A DNA stretch of 10,001 nucleotides from Hyphomicrobiales bacterium (GTDB lineage Bacteria; Pseudomonadota; Alphaproteobacteria; Rhizobiales; Devosiaceae): the NCBI GenBank assembly GCA_026989045.1, contig JALSJY010000222.1, positions 1 through 10,001 on the forward strand. The letters run 5' to 3'. Position 1 is the stretch's first letter; each line of letters begins with the position of its first letter. Position numbers and translations under genes: made by a program. The notes beneath the pieces are model-generated. The model had not been told where the DNA came from, did no database searches, and saw only the letters and a program-made list of their open reading frames with translations. Of this stretch, positions 1 through 6,732 are shown in pieces.

Positions 1-3000
1 AAATGAAGATAAATTAGCTCTACATCGCTTTAAGGCCGATGAATCTTATCTCATTGGTGAAGGGCGCGGGCCAGTTGAGGCCTATTTGCAGATAGATGAA
101 TATATACGCATTGCCAAAGCCTCTGGCGCTGATGCCATTCACCCTGGTTATGGCCTGCTTAGTGAAAGCCCCGAATTTGTTGATGCTTGTGAAAAAGCGG
201 GCATTATATTCATTGGCCCAAAAGCAAAAACCATGCGCGACCTTGGCAATAAAGTTGCCGCCCGTAACATGGCAGTAAAATGCAATGTGCCAGTTGTGCC
301 GGCAACCAAACCTTTGCCTAACGATATAGAGCAAGTTGCCCAAATGGCCTCCGATATTGGCTATCCGCTAATGTTAAAAGCCTCTTGGGGTGGTGGCGGG
401 CGTGGTATGCGGCGTATTCATAACGAAAAAGAATTACGCCAAGAAGTGCCAGAGGGAAAACGCGAGGCAAAAGCTGCCTTTGGTAAAGATGAGATGTATC
501 TTGAAAAATTGATTGAACATGCTCGTCATGTTGAAGTGCAATTGCTTGGTGATAAACATGGTAATTTGGTGCATTTATTTGAGCGTGATTGCTCGGTGCA
601 GCGACGCAATCAAAAAGTAGTTGAACGCGCCCCTGCCCCTTATCTTGATGATAAGGTTCGCAAAAAGCTAACCGATGCTGCTTTGCGACTTGGCAAGGGA
701 GCAAATTATCTTTGCGCTGGAACTGTTGAATTTTTAATGGATGCAGATAGTGATGAATTTTATTTTATTGAAGTAAATCCGCGCATTCAGGTTGAGCATA
801 CCGTAACTGAAGAAGTTACGGGTATTGATATTGTTAAGGGTCAAATTCATGTCATGAATGGCGAAAAAATCGGCACTAAACAAAGCGGCGTGCCAGCGCA
901 AAAAGACATTAAGTTAAACGGCCATGCCCTACAATGCCGCATTACAACAGAAGACCCAGAGCAGAATTTTATTCCAGATTATGGTCGCATCACTGCCTAT
1001 CGTGGAGCAACTGGTTTTGGCGTTCGTCTTGATGGCGGCACGGCCTATTCTGGCGCAATCATCACCCGTTTTTATGACCCATTGCTAGAGAAATTAACCT
1101 GCTGGGCACCTGATGCTGATGAGGCAATTAAACGCATGGATAGAGCTTTGCGCGAATTTCGTATCCGAGGTGTATCAACCAATCTTGTGTTTTTAGAAAA
1201 TATTATTGGCCATGAAAAATTTCTCAATAATACATATACAACCCGCTTTCTAGATAATAGTCCTGAATTATTTAACATACCAAAACGCCGTGATAGAGCG
1301 ACAAAACTCCTAACCTTTATCGCTGATGTTAGCGTTAATGGCCATCCTGATGTAAAGGGCAGAGCCAAGCCGCCACTAGATGCCCATGCACCTGTTGTGC
1401 CGCAATTTGAGCAAGCAAGAACATTAGATGGCTCAGCGCAAATTTTACAGCGTGATGGTGCTAAAGGCTTGGCCAATTGGGTTAAAAGCCAAAAACAAGT
1501 TTTATTTACCGATACAAGCATGCGCGATGCTCACCAATCATTGCTTGCAACCCGTATGCGCACTTTTGACATTGCTGGCATTGCTAATGCTTATTCAAAG
1601 GCAATGCCAAATCTATTTTCGCTTGAATGTTGGGGTGGGGCAACTTTTGATGTTTCTATGCGGTTTTTAAATGAAGACCCATGGGAGCGTTTAGCAAAGG
1701 TAAAACAGGGCGCACCCAATATTTTAACGCAAATGTTATTGCGTGGCTCAAACGGGGTTGGTTACACCAATTATGCTGACAATGTTGTAGCTTATTTCGT
1801 CAAGCAGGCCGCAAAGGGCGGAGTTGATGTTTTTCGTGTATTTGATTGCCTAAATTGGGTTGAAAATATGCGCGTCTCAATGGACGCAGTGATTGAAAGC
1901 GGCAAAGTTTGCGAGGGTGTGCTTTGTTATACTGGTGATATGCTTGATGATGAGCCAGGTAAATATGAACTGAAATATTATGTCGCATTGGCTAAGGAAT
2001 TAGAAGCAGCAGGGGCTCATATTCTTTGCATAAAAGATATGGCTGGCCTGATGAAACCAGCGGCTGCTAAAAAACTTATCTCAACATTAAAACAAGAAGT
2101 TTCCTTGCCATTGCACTTTCACACCCATGATACATCTGGGGCAGCGGCCGCAACCGTTTTAGCTGCATGTGAGGCTGGAGTTGATATTGTTGATGCAGCT
2201 ATGGACGCTATGAGCGGGGCTACTTCTCAGCCATGTTTTGGCTCAATTGTTGCAGCGCTACAAGATAGCAATCGTGACCCAAAATTTAAACCTGAAACTA
2301 TAAGAAAAATCTCATTTTATTGGGAAAGTGTCCGCAATCAATATCGTGCTTTTGAAAGTGATTTACGCTTTGGGGCATCAGAAGTTTATCTGCACGAAAT
2401 GCCCGGCGGACAATTTACCAATCTAAAAGAACAAGCGCGCTCGATGGGTTTAGAAAGCCGCTGGCACGAAGTTGCAAAAACCTATGCTGATGTAAATCAG
2501 ATGTTTGGCGATATTGTAAAAGTTACTCCAAGTTCAAAAGTAGTTGGTGATATGGCGCTTTCTATGGTTTCTTCTGGCCTTTCTCGCGCTGATGTTGAAG
2601 ATGAAGAAAGAGAAGTTTCTTTTCCTGATTCAGTGGTTGGATTTTTTGCAGGTGATCTTGGTCAGCCGCCAAATGGATTTCCAAAAAAATTACAGGCAAA
2701 AGTATTAAAAGGCAAAAAGGCAAGATCAACCCGACCAGGTGCAGACTTGCCGGCGGTGGATTTAGAGCAGAGCCGCAAAAAAATCAGTGCTGAGCTGGAT
2801 ATGAAAATTGATGATTTTCAACTTGCTTCATATTTAATGTATCCAAAAGTCTTTAGTGAATTTGCTAAAAGCCAAAAACTATATGGTCCTACTTCTGTTT
2901 TACCAACCCCAGTTTATTTTTATGGGCTGCAATCTGGCGGTGAAATTATGGCTGACCTAAATAAGGGTGTAACATTGGTTATTAGAATGTTGGGACAATC

Positions 3001-3340
3001 AAAAACTAATGATAAGGGTCAAGTAAGGGTATTTTTTGAACTAAATGGCCAACCCCGCTCAGCGTGGGTTCCTGATCGAAAGAATGCTGATAAAATTGTG
3101 GTGCGCCCTAAAGCAGAAATTGACAATGAAAAACATGTTGGCGCTCCAATGCCAGGGGTGATCTCTACTTTGGCAGTTAAACTTGGGCAGAAGGTTAAAG
3201 CTGGCGATGTCTTGCTTTCAATCGAGGCTATGAAAATGGAAACTGCAATTCATGCGCAAAATGATGGCGTGGTTGCGCAGGTTTTGGTTAGCCCAGGCGA
3301 TCAAATTGATGCAAAAGACTTGTTGGTAAGCTTTGAATAA
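1..3340 (+). CDS. pyc: Pyruvate carboxylase, 5'-truncated by the window edge
   Basis: Biotin-dependent cytosolic enzyme that carboxylates pyruvate to oxaloacetate using ATP and bicarbonate, refilling the TCA cycle. The open frame starts at base 2 and gives 1112 visible residues ending at TAA 3338-3340. Domain order is complete apart from the extreme N-terminus. Biotin carboxylase comes first, with the ATP-grasp loop GGGGRGM at visible residues 130-136 and EVNPRIQVEH at 257-266. The carboxyltransferase barrel follows, with DTSMRDAHQS from about 504, the carboxylated lysine of CIKDMAGL at residue 678 (bases 2033-2035) and HFHTHDTSG at 705-713. The allosteric linker region and the C-terminal biotinyl domain complete it, with the AMKM lysine at residue 1078 (bases 3233-3235). 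From memory, the equivalent lysines in the Rhizobium etli enzyme are 718 and 1119, so about 40 residues lie left of the window. The leucine codon TTG at 86 is internal, not a start. No key residue is missing. No convincing terminator follows. Confidence 0.98.
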   Translation, partial: NEDKLALHRFKADESYLIGEGRGPVEAYLQIDEYIRIAKASGADAIHPGYGLLSESPEFVDACEKAGIIFIGPKAKTMRDLGNKVAARNMAVKCNVPVVPATKPLPNDIEQVAQMASDIGYPLMLKASWGGGGRGMRRIHNEKELRQEVPEGKREAKAAFGKDEMYLEKLIEHARHVEVQLLGDKHGNLVHLFERDCSVQRRNQKVVERAPAPYLDDKVRKKLTDAALRLGKGANYLCAGTVEFLMDADSDEFYFIEVNPRIQVEHTVTEEVTGIDIVKGQIHVMNGEKIGTKQSGVPAQKDIKLNGHALQCRITTEDPEQNFIPDYGRITAYRGATGFGVRLDGGTAYSGAIITRFYDPLLEKLTCWAPDADEAIKRMDRALREFRIRGVSTNLVFLENIIGHEKFLNNTYTTRFLDNSPELFNIPKRRDRATKLLTFIADVSVNGHPDVKGRAKPPLDAHAPVVPQFEQARTLDGSAQILQRDGAKGLANWVKSQKQVLFTDTSMRDAHQSLLATRMRTFDIAGIANAYSKAMPNLFSLECWGGATFDVSMRFLNEDPWERLAKVKQGAPNILTQMLLRGSNGVGYTNYADNVVAYFVKQAAKGGVDVFRVFDCLNWVENMRVSMDAVIESGKVCEGVLCYTGDMLDDEPGKYELKYYVALAKELEAAGAHILCIKDMAGLMKPAAAKKLISTLKQEVSLPLHFHTHDTSGAAAATVLAACEAGVDIVDAAMDAMSGATSQPCFGSIVAALQDSNRDPKFKPETIRKISFYWESVRNQYRAFESDLRFGASEVYLHEMPGGQFTNLKEQARSMGLESRWHEVAKTYADVNQMFGDIVKVTPSSKVVGDMALSMVSSGLSRADVEDEEREVSFPDSVVGFFAGDLGQPPNGFPKKLQAKVLKGKKARSTRPGADLPAVDLEQSRKKISAELDMKIDDFQLASYLMYPKVFSEFAKSQKLYGPTSVLPTPVYFYGLQSGGEIMADLNKGVTLVIRMLGQSKTNDKGQVRVFFELNGQPRSAWVPDRKNADKIVVRPKAEIDNEKHVGAPMPGVISTLAVKLGQKVKAGDVLLSIEAMKMETAIHAQNDGVVAQVLVSPGDQIDAKDLLVSFE

Positions 3341-3365
3341 AGTGAAGCATTTTTGTTAAAAAACT

Positions 3366-3689
3366 CTAAAGGCGGCGAGATGTGCCGTCTATTGTCGCAC
3401 CATCATCATCAAAATCACTTTGAGGTGAGGGTTTTTGCTGTTTAGAGAAAATCTCACGAGGCAGTTTTCCAACAATCCAATTCATCGCAATAGCAACCAA
3501 TAAAACATCGTCAACTATTCCCAATCCAACTAGAAAATCTGGCAATAAGTCAATGGGAGAGATAACATAAGCAACTACACTAAGCATCAACACTTTGAGA
3601 TAAAGTGGAGTAGCTGGGTGCCAAAAAGCATGCCAAAGTATAATTATCTGGTGCTTAAGTGTAAGTAAACGTGCTAAAATACGATTCAT
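3366..3689 (-). CDS. DUF1232 (YkvA-type) small membrane protein
   Basis: Predicted protein of 107 residues from ATG 3689 to TAG 3366. The family signature lies at residues 41-61: Tyr, then SPIDLLPDF, then G-x-x-DD. That is the hallmark of DUF1232/YkvA, a widespread family of unknown function. Two hydrophobic stretches (about 31-46 and 53-75) suggest membrane insertion. The C-terminal 25 residues are polar with an acidic DDD run. A TTG at 3707 would add six residues, but neither start has a clear ribosome binding site, so ATG was preferred. It converges on pyc with only 25 bases between the stops. It diverges from ispG across a 99-base gap. Family assignment is firm; the role is unknown. Confidence 0.88.
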   Translation of the reverse strand: MNRILARLLTLKHQIIILWHAFWHPATPLYLKVLMLSVVAYVISPIDLLPDFLVGLGIVDDVLLVAIAMNWIVGKLPREIFSKQQKPSPQSDFDDDGATIDGTSRRL

Positions 3690-3737
3690 GCCTATATATT
3701 TAAGCAATATTTATTATTTTTCAAGCGATGAGCTTTT

Positions 3738-3765
3738 TTAACATGTTATTTCTGAACTATATAAG
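3738..3765 (+). promoter_or_regulatory. Predicted sigma-70-type promoter of ispG
   Basis: TTAACA (3738-3743) and TATAAG (3760-3765) each match the consensus hexamers at five of six positions and are 16 bases apart. Transcription would begin near 3772, just before ispG. The -35 lies inside a perfect 10-base palindrome, TAACATGTTA (3739-3748), which could be an operator. Seen in sequence; promoter function is inferred. Confidence 0.5.
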
Positions 3766-3788
3766 TTAGAGATTATCTATATTTAATT

Positions 3789-5015
3789 TTGGCGGCTTGT
3801 GTTTTGCAAAAAAGAAAAAAAACAATTGGTGTAAATGTTGGTAATGTTATGATTGGCGGTGGTGCGCCGGTTGTTGTGCAGTCAATGACCAATACCGACA
3901 CTGCCGATATTGATGCAACCGTAAAGCAGGTGAAAGAATTAGTAAGCGCTGGCTCAGAAATTGTGCGCATTACTGTTGATAAAGACGATGCGGCTCGCTC
4001 AGTCCCCTATATTCGTGATGAGCTTGATAAAGCTGGAATAGATGTGCCTTTAGTTGGTGATTTTCATTATATCGGCCACAAGCTTTTAACTAAATTTCCA
4101 GATTGCGCTAAGGCTCTTGCAAAATATCGCATCAACCCAGGTAATGTTGGCTTTAAGGCCAAGCGCGACAAACAATTTACTCAGTTAATTGAATTGGCAA
4201 TAAAATATGACAAGGCGGTGCGTATTGGGGTGAATTGGGGATCGCTTGATGAAGAACTTTTAACCAAATTGATGGACGAGAATAATTCACGCACAAAGCC
4301 ATTTTCTGCCGCTCATATCATGCGTGAGACAATTATTTCTTCAGCGTTGTTAAGCGCTAAGCGAGCCGAGGAAATTGGGCTTGGCCGCAATAGGATAATT
4401 CTTTCGACCAAAACTTCTGAAGTGCAGAATTTAATAAAAATCTATCAGGATTTATCAACACGCTCAGATTATGCTTTGCATCTTGGCCTGACTGAAGCTG
4501 GCATGGGAAGCAAGGGAATTGTTGCCTCAAGTGCCGCAATGGGAATTTTATTACAACAGGGAATTGGCGATACAATTCGTATTTCTTTAACTCCAGAGCC
4601 AAATGGAGATCGCACTAAAGAAGTGAAAGTTGCGCAACAATTATTGCAAAGCATGGGGTTTCGTCAATTTGTGCCAGTTGTTGCGGCATGCCCTGGTTGT
4701 GGCCGCACCACCTCAAATGTTTTTCAGGTTTTAGCGCGTGAAATAGAAGATCATTTAATTGCCTCCATGCCTAAATGGAGAGATAAATATGTCGGAGTTG
4801 AAAATTTAACTGTAGCCGTAATGGGCTGTATTGTTAACGGGCCAGGGGAGAGCAAGCACGCCGACATTGGCATTTCACTACCTGGAACAGGGGAAACTCC
4901 TGCGGCTCCTGTCTATATTGAGGGGAAAAAAGCTGCCACCCTTCGTGGTGATGATATTGCTGAACAGTTTAAAAAAATGCTGGCTGAATATATCAAAAAC
5001 CGTTTTGGCACTTAG
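3789..5015 (+). CDS. ispG: 4-hydroxy-3-methylbut-2-enyl diphosphate synthase (MEP pathway)
   Basis: Cytosolic 4Fe-4S enzyme (GcpE) that reductively converts methylerythritol cyclodiphosphate to HMBPP, the penultimate MEP-pathway step. It has 408 residues from TTG 3789. The N-terminal TIM-barrel domain contains VVVQSMTNTDTAD (28-40), DFHYIGHKLL (91-100), YRINPGNVG (113-121) and RIGVNWGSL (145-153). The C-terminal cluster domain contains CPGCGRTT (301-308), MGCIVNGPGE (345-354) and thus the three cluster cysteines 301, 304 and 347 plus the catalytic glutamate 354. The 43-residue spacing between Cys304 and Cys347 exceeds the 32 I recall for E. coli, in keeping with the longer alphaproteobacterial form. 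The start is uncertain: no in-frame ATG lies nearby, and TTG 3804, with GGCGG eight bases upstream, would give 403 residues. The 3' end overlaps ispA by four bases. Identity is very secure. Confidence 0.96.
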   Translation: MAACVLQKRKKTIGVNVGNVMIGGGAPVVVQSMTNTDTADIDATVKQVKELVSAGSEIVRITVDKDDAARSVPYIRDELDKAGIDVPLVGDFHYIGHKLLTKFPDCAKALAKYRINPGNVGFKAKRDKQFTQLIELAIKYDKAVRIGVNWGSLDEELLTKLMDENNSRTKPFSAAHIMRETIISSALLSAKRAEEIGLGRNRIILSTKTSEVQNLIKIYQDLSTRSDYALHLGLTEAGMGSKGIVASSAAMGILLQQGIGDTIRISLTPEPNGDRTKEVKVAQQLLQSMGFRQFVPVVAACPGCGRTTSNVFQVLAREIEDHLIASMPKWRDKYVGVENLTVAVMGCIVNGPGESKHADIGISLPGTGETPAAPVYIEGKKAATLRGDDIAEQFKKMLAEYIKNRFGT

Positions 5016-5911
5016 TTTTTTCGCGCACCAAAAAACAGCACAATCTCTTTTAAGCCATTAGCTTTTTTTCCAAAAGGCTCTAATGCGATTATCGCTTGTT
5101 CAATTATTTCATCAAGCTGGGTTTTTGCTTCTTTTAAGCCAATTAAAGATATTAGGGTTGATTTACCTCTGCCAGCGTCTTTGCCTGTGGCTTTGCCCAT
5201 TTGTTTTTCGCTTGCGGTTTCATCTAATATATCATCGGCAAGTTGAAAGGCGCGCCCTGCCAATTGTCCATATTTGCTAAGTGTAAAAATTTCTTTTTCA
5301 TCAGCTTGGCCAATTATTGCGCCCATTCTAACGCTAGCTAAAATTAGCGCACCAGTTTTCATAGCAGAAATATTGGCTATTTCATCTTTATTTAAATTTT
5401 TATTCTCGCCCAGCAAATCAAACATCTGCCCGCCAACCATGCCACCAGCTCCAGCATTTTTTGCTAATTCAATAATCAAATTATTGCGTAATTGCGCAGA
5501 ATAATCTTCACTTTTAACCAAAATCTCAAACGCTAAAGTCAACAGATTATCTCCTGCTAAAATTGCAGTTGCCTCATCAAATTTTTTGTGAACACTTGGT
5601 TTGCCTCGGCGCAAATCATCATCGTCCATACAGGGTAAATCATCATGAATAAGCGAATAACAATGTATCATTTCAATGGCCAAACCAGCATCTATAGTGG
5701 TTTTGGCAGGGATATTAAAAATTTTTGCACTTTGTGATAATAAAAATGGACGCAAGCGCTTGCCCCCATTCAAACTGCCATAGCGCATTGCCTTTATAAG
5801 TTTTTCTGGCGCAATATCTGGCGAATTTAAGAAATTGGGGCTAAGCGCTTTATCAAGCGCATTGTTAATTTCTAAGCCATATAAAGACAGGTTTTTTTCA
5901 AAATCACTCAT
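5012..5911 (-). CDS. ispA: Farnesyl diphosphate synthase (polyprenyl synthetase)
   Basis: Condenses IPP with DMAPP and GPP to make farnesyl diphosphate for quinone, lipid-carrier and hopanoid synthesis. It has 299 residues from ATG 5911, the usual length. Motifs in order: GGKRLRP (49-55, IPP binding), the first Asp-rich motif HDDLPCMDDDD (89-99), the GQMFDL region (161-166), KTGALI (185-190) and the second Asp-rich motif DDILD (226-230). The DDxxxxD form of the first motif marks the bacterial type-II class. The tyrosine five residues before its first Asp, as in E. coli IspA, argues for a C15 rather than a C20 product, although a GGPP synthase cannot be excluded. The upstream region has a TATAAT box (5949-5954) but no clear Shine-Dalgarno site. 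Its stop overlaps the ispG stop on the opposite strand. Confidence 0.93.
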   Translation of the reverse strand: MSDFEKNLSLYGLEINNALDKALSPNFLNSPDIAPEKLIKAMRYGSLNGGKRLRPFLLSQSAKIFNIPAKTTIDAGLAIEMIHCYSLIHDDLPCMDDDDLRRGKPSVHKKFDEATAILAGDNLLTLAFEILVKSEDYSAQLRNNLIIELAKNAGAGGMVGGQMFDLLGENKNLNKDEIANISAMKTGALILASVRMGAIIGQADEKEIFTLSKYGQLAGRAFQLADDILDETASEKQMGKATGKDAGRGKSTLISLIGLKEAKTQLDEIIEQAIIALEPFGKKANGLKEIVLFFGARKN

Positions 5912-5948
5912 ATTTAATTATTTATCGCAATTGAAATATTTATCAAAC

Positions 5949-5977
5949 ATTATATTTTTAGCAATATTTAGGGTTAG
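5949..5977 (-). promoter_or_regulatory. Predicted promoter of ispA
   Basis: On the minus strand a perfect TATAAT lies at 5954-5949, preceded after 17 bases by CTAACC (5977-5972), a weak -35 match (three of six). Transcription would start near 5942, leaving a leader of about 30 bases before ATG 5911. The -10 is convincing and the -35 is not. Confidence 0.42.
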
Positions 5978-6044
5978 TCCAAAATTTATACTAGCCAAAC
6001 AGCATTTCAATATGTATAACCCGCTTCAAATCATAATAAAATTG

Positions 6045-6066
6045 GGCATTTTAAAAAAGAGATGCC
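6045..6066 (+). other. Short hairpin in the rpmF leader
   Basis: GGCAT (6045-6049) can pair with ATGCC (6062-6066) across a 12-base A-rich loop, ending 14 bases before the rpmF ribosome binding site. No T-tract follows, so it is not a terminator. Five base pairs is weak. The remaining 180-base ispA-rpmF gap is very AT-rich and I found no further gene and no confident rpmF promoter in it. Confidence 0.2.
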
Positions 6067-6091
6067 TTAAAAACTAAGATGGAGTTGCACT

Positions 6092-6268
6092 ATGGCTGTG
6101 CCAAAGAGAAAAACCACCCCAATGAAGCGCGGTATGCGCCGCTCTGTTGATGCCCTTAAAGCAAAGGCGTATGTGGAAGACAAAGATAGTGGCGAATTGC
6201 GCCGCCCACATCATATTGACCTAAAAAGCGGTATGTATCGCGGCCGTCAGGTTTTAGAAGTTAAATAA
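6092..6268 (+). CDS. rpmF: 50S ribosomal protein L32
   Basis: Small basic structural protein of the large ribosomal subunit, 58 residues from ATG 6092 to TAA 6266-6268. The N-terminus MAVPKRKTTPMKRGMRRS is the classic L32 start, and the middle GELRRPHHIDL followed by GMYRGRQVL is the alphaproteobacterial version. It has none of the four zinc-binding cysteines found in some L32 proteins, which is usual for this group. A clear GGAG (6081-6084) sits seven bases before the ATG and fixes the start. A strong intrinsic terminator follows at 6294-6320, so it is likely transcribed alone. The neighbour ispA is divergent. In many other bacteria rpmF follows a DUF177 gene in the fatty-acid cluster; that is not the case here. 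Confidence 0.97.
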   Translation: MAVPKRKTTPMKRGMRRSVDALKAKAYVEDKDSGELRRPHHIDLKSGMYRGRQVLEVK

Positions 6269-6293
6269 TTTTGCTTTTATAGATATATTTATG

Positions 6294-6325
6294 CGGCCAA
6301 TTCTTTGAGTTGGCCGTTTTATTTT
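6294..6325 (+). terminator. Intrinsic terminator of rpmF
   Basis: CGGCCAA (6294-6300) and TTGGCCG (6310-6316) form a perfect seven-base-pair GC-rich stem with a nine-base loop. TTTTATTTT follows immediately. It lies 25 bases after the rpmF stop. Read on the opposite strand there is no comparable T-run, so it should act mainly on rpmF and not on the converging gene. Confidence 0.88.
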
Positions 6326-6362
6326 GTATATATTTTGAATTTTTAAGCTTAAAACGCTAGTT

Positions 6363-6614
6363 TTAGGCGCTAAAAGACTGATGCCAGCCAGCTGGAATAC
6401 GCTTTTGGGTAATTTTTGCACCTTGTTGATAGGCATTTATAGGCTCATTGATGGGCTGGTTATTAGCCATAGGGGTTTTTATCTGCGCCTTAAGATCAAC
6501 CATCATGTGGGTCATAAGCGAAGCAGGCATAACAAATGGCTTAACATAGCGACGATCACTTTTACGTCGATCATGTGCATTATGATTTTTTACTATTATA
6601 AGATTTTTTGCCAT
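6363..6614 (-). CDS. Small protein of unknown function, 83 residues
   Basis: I do not recognise a characterised domain. The frame runs from ATG 6614 to TAA 6363 and encodes a basic, mostly hydrophilic protein. It has a short hydrophobic start (NLIIV, 4-8), a charged block DRRKSDRR (15-22), a Met-rich stretch (29-42) and a polar C-terminus ending in AGWHQSFSA. No signal peptide, membrane segment or metal motif is evident. Support for a real gene is mostly external: an extended Shine-Dalgarno sequence, a well-spaced TATAAT promoter and a phased TTAA/TTAG array all point into it. A GTG at 6623 would add three residues but would place the ribosome binding site too close. An overlapping plus-strand frame (6381-6638) lacks such signals. 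It converges on rpmF, and gloB lies upstream on the same strand with a 118-base gap. Confidence 0.68.
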   Translation of the reverse strand: MAKNLIIVKNHNAHDRRKSDRRYVKPFVMPASLMTHMMVDLKAQIKTPMANNQPINEPINAYQQGAKITQKRIPAGWHQSFSA

Positions 6615-6618
6615 TTTA

Positions 6619-6629
6619 CTCACCGCCCT
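6619..6629 (-). promoter_or_regulatory. Extended ribosome binding site choosing ATG 6614
   Basis: Read on the minus strand, AGGGCGGTGAG (6629-6619) resembles the full anti-16S complement AGGAGGTGA, with GGTGA matching exactly. The spacing from the second GG to ATG 6614 is eight bases, which is optimal. This favours ATG 6614 over GTG 6623, which lies within the site itself. Confidence 0.6.
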
Positions 6630-6632
6630 AAA

Positions 6633-6649
6633 ATCTAAATTACTTAGAT
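6633..6649. repeat. Inverted repeat in the leader of the 83-residue gene
   Basis: ATCTAA (6633-6638) and TTAGAT (6644-6649) are perfect inverted copies separated by five bases. They lie between the predicted transcription start (about 6656) and the ribosome binding site. The repeat could be a repressor site or a weak RNA hairpin. Its right arm contains the lowest-coordinate TTAG of the phased array. Confidence 0.4.
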
Positions 6650-6713
6650 ATTATTTAGCGCTATTATATAGCAAAATTAAGTCTTTGTTAGTATTTTGTT
6701 AGGATATTGTTAA
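6644..6713. repeat. Six TTAA/TTAG half-sites on an exact 11-base register (CtrA-box-like)
   Basis: On the plus strand TTAG starts at 6644 and 6655, TTAA at 6677, TTAG at 6688 and 6699, and TTAA at 6710. All are multiples of 11 apart, meaning four bases plus a seven-base gap each time. Only the slot at 6666 is empty, and it coincides with the TATAAT -10 box. Known CtrA sites of Alphaproteobacteria read TTAA-N7-TTAA, usually followed by C. The outermost pair, read from either strand, matches with one mismatch (minus: TTAA-N7-CTAAC; plus: TTAG-N7-TTAAC). Four half-sites cover and precede the -35 region and two lie at and just after the expected start of transcription. The periodicity is plain in the sequence; CtrA as the binding protein is inferred. 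Confidence 0.6.
6663..6691 (-). promoter_or_regulatory. Predicted promoter of the 83-residue gene
   Basis: On the minus strand CTAACA (6691-6686, four of six) is followed after 17 bases by a perfect TATAAT (6668-6663). The -10 sits in the short palindrome GCTAT-ATA-ATAGC. The start would be near 6656, giving a leader of about 42 bases to ATG 6614. The -35 overlaps one of the phased TTAR half-sites, as at known CtrA-activated promoters. Confidence 0.6.
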
Positions 6714-6732
6714 CGGCTTAGCTTGAAGATTA

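Noticed and set aside
3341..3365. Possible shared terminator between pyc and the DUF1232 gene
   Set aside because: Only an AT-only TTTTT/AAAAA pairing is present; there is no GC stem on either strand.
3723..3739. AAGC/GCTT hairpin followed by six Ts, looking like a terminator
   Set aside because: The stem has only four pairs and no plus-strand gene ends before it; it lies in the divergent gap upstream of both DUF1232 and ispG.
6361..6375. TTTTAG-GCG-CTAAAA palindrome at the stop codon of the 83-residue gene
   Set aside because: It overlaps the coding end, is mostly A/T, and no T-run follows at the right distance on the minus strand, so it is not a convincing terminator.
6381..6638. Plus-strand 85-codon open frame opposite the 83-residue gene
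   Set aside because: It starts after the rpmF terminator with no ribosome binding site or promoter, and the opposite strand carries strong initiation signals. The predicted peptide is a patchwork of hydrophobic and His/Arg-rich runs typical of a shadow frame.
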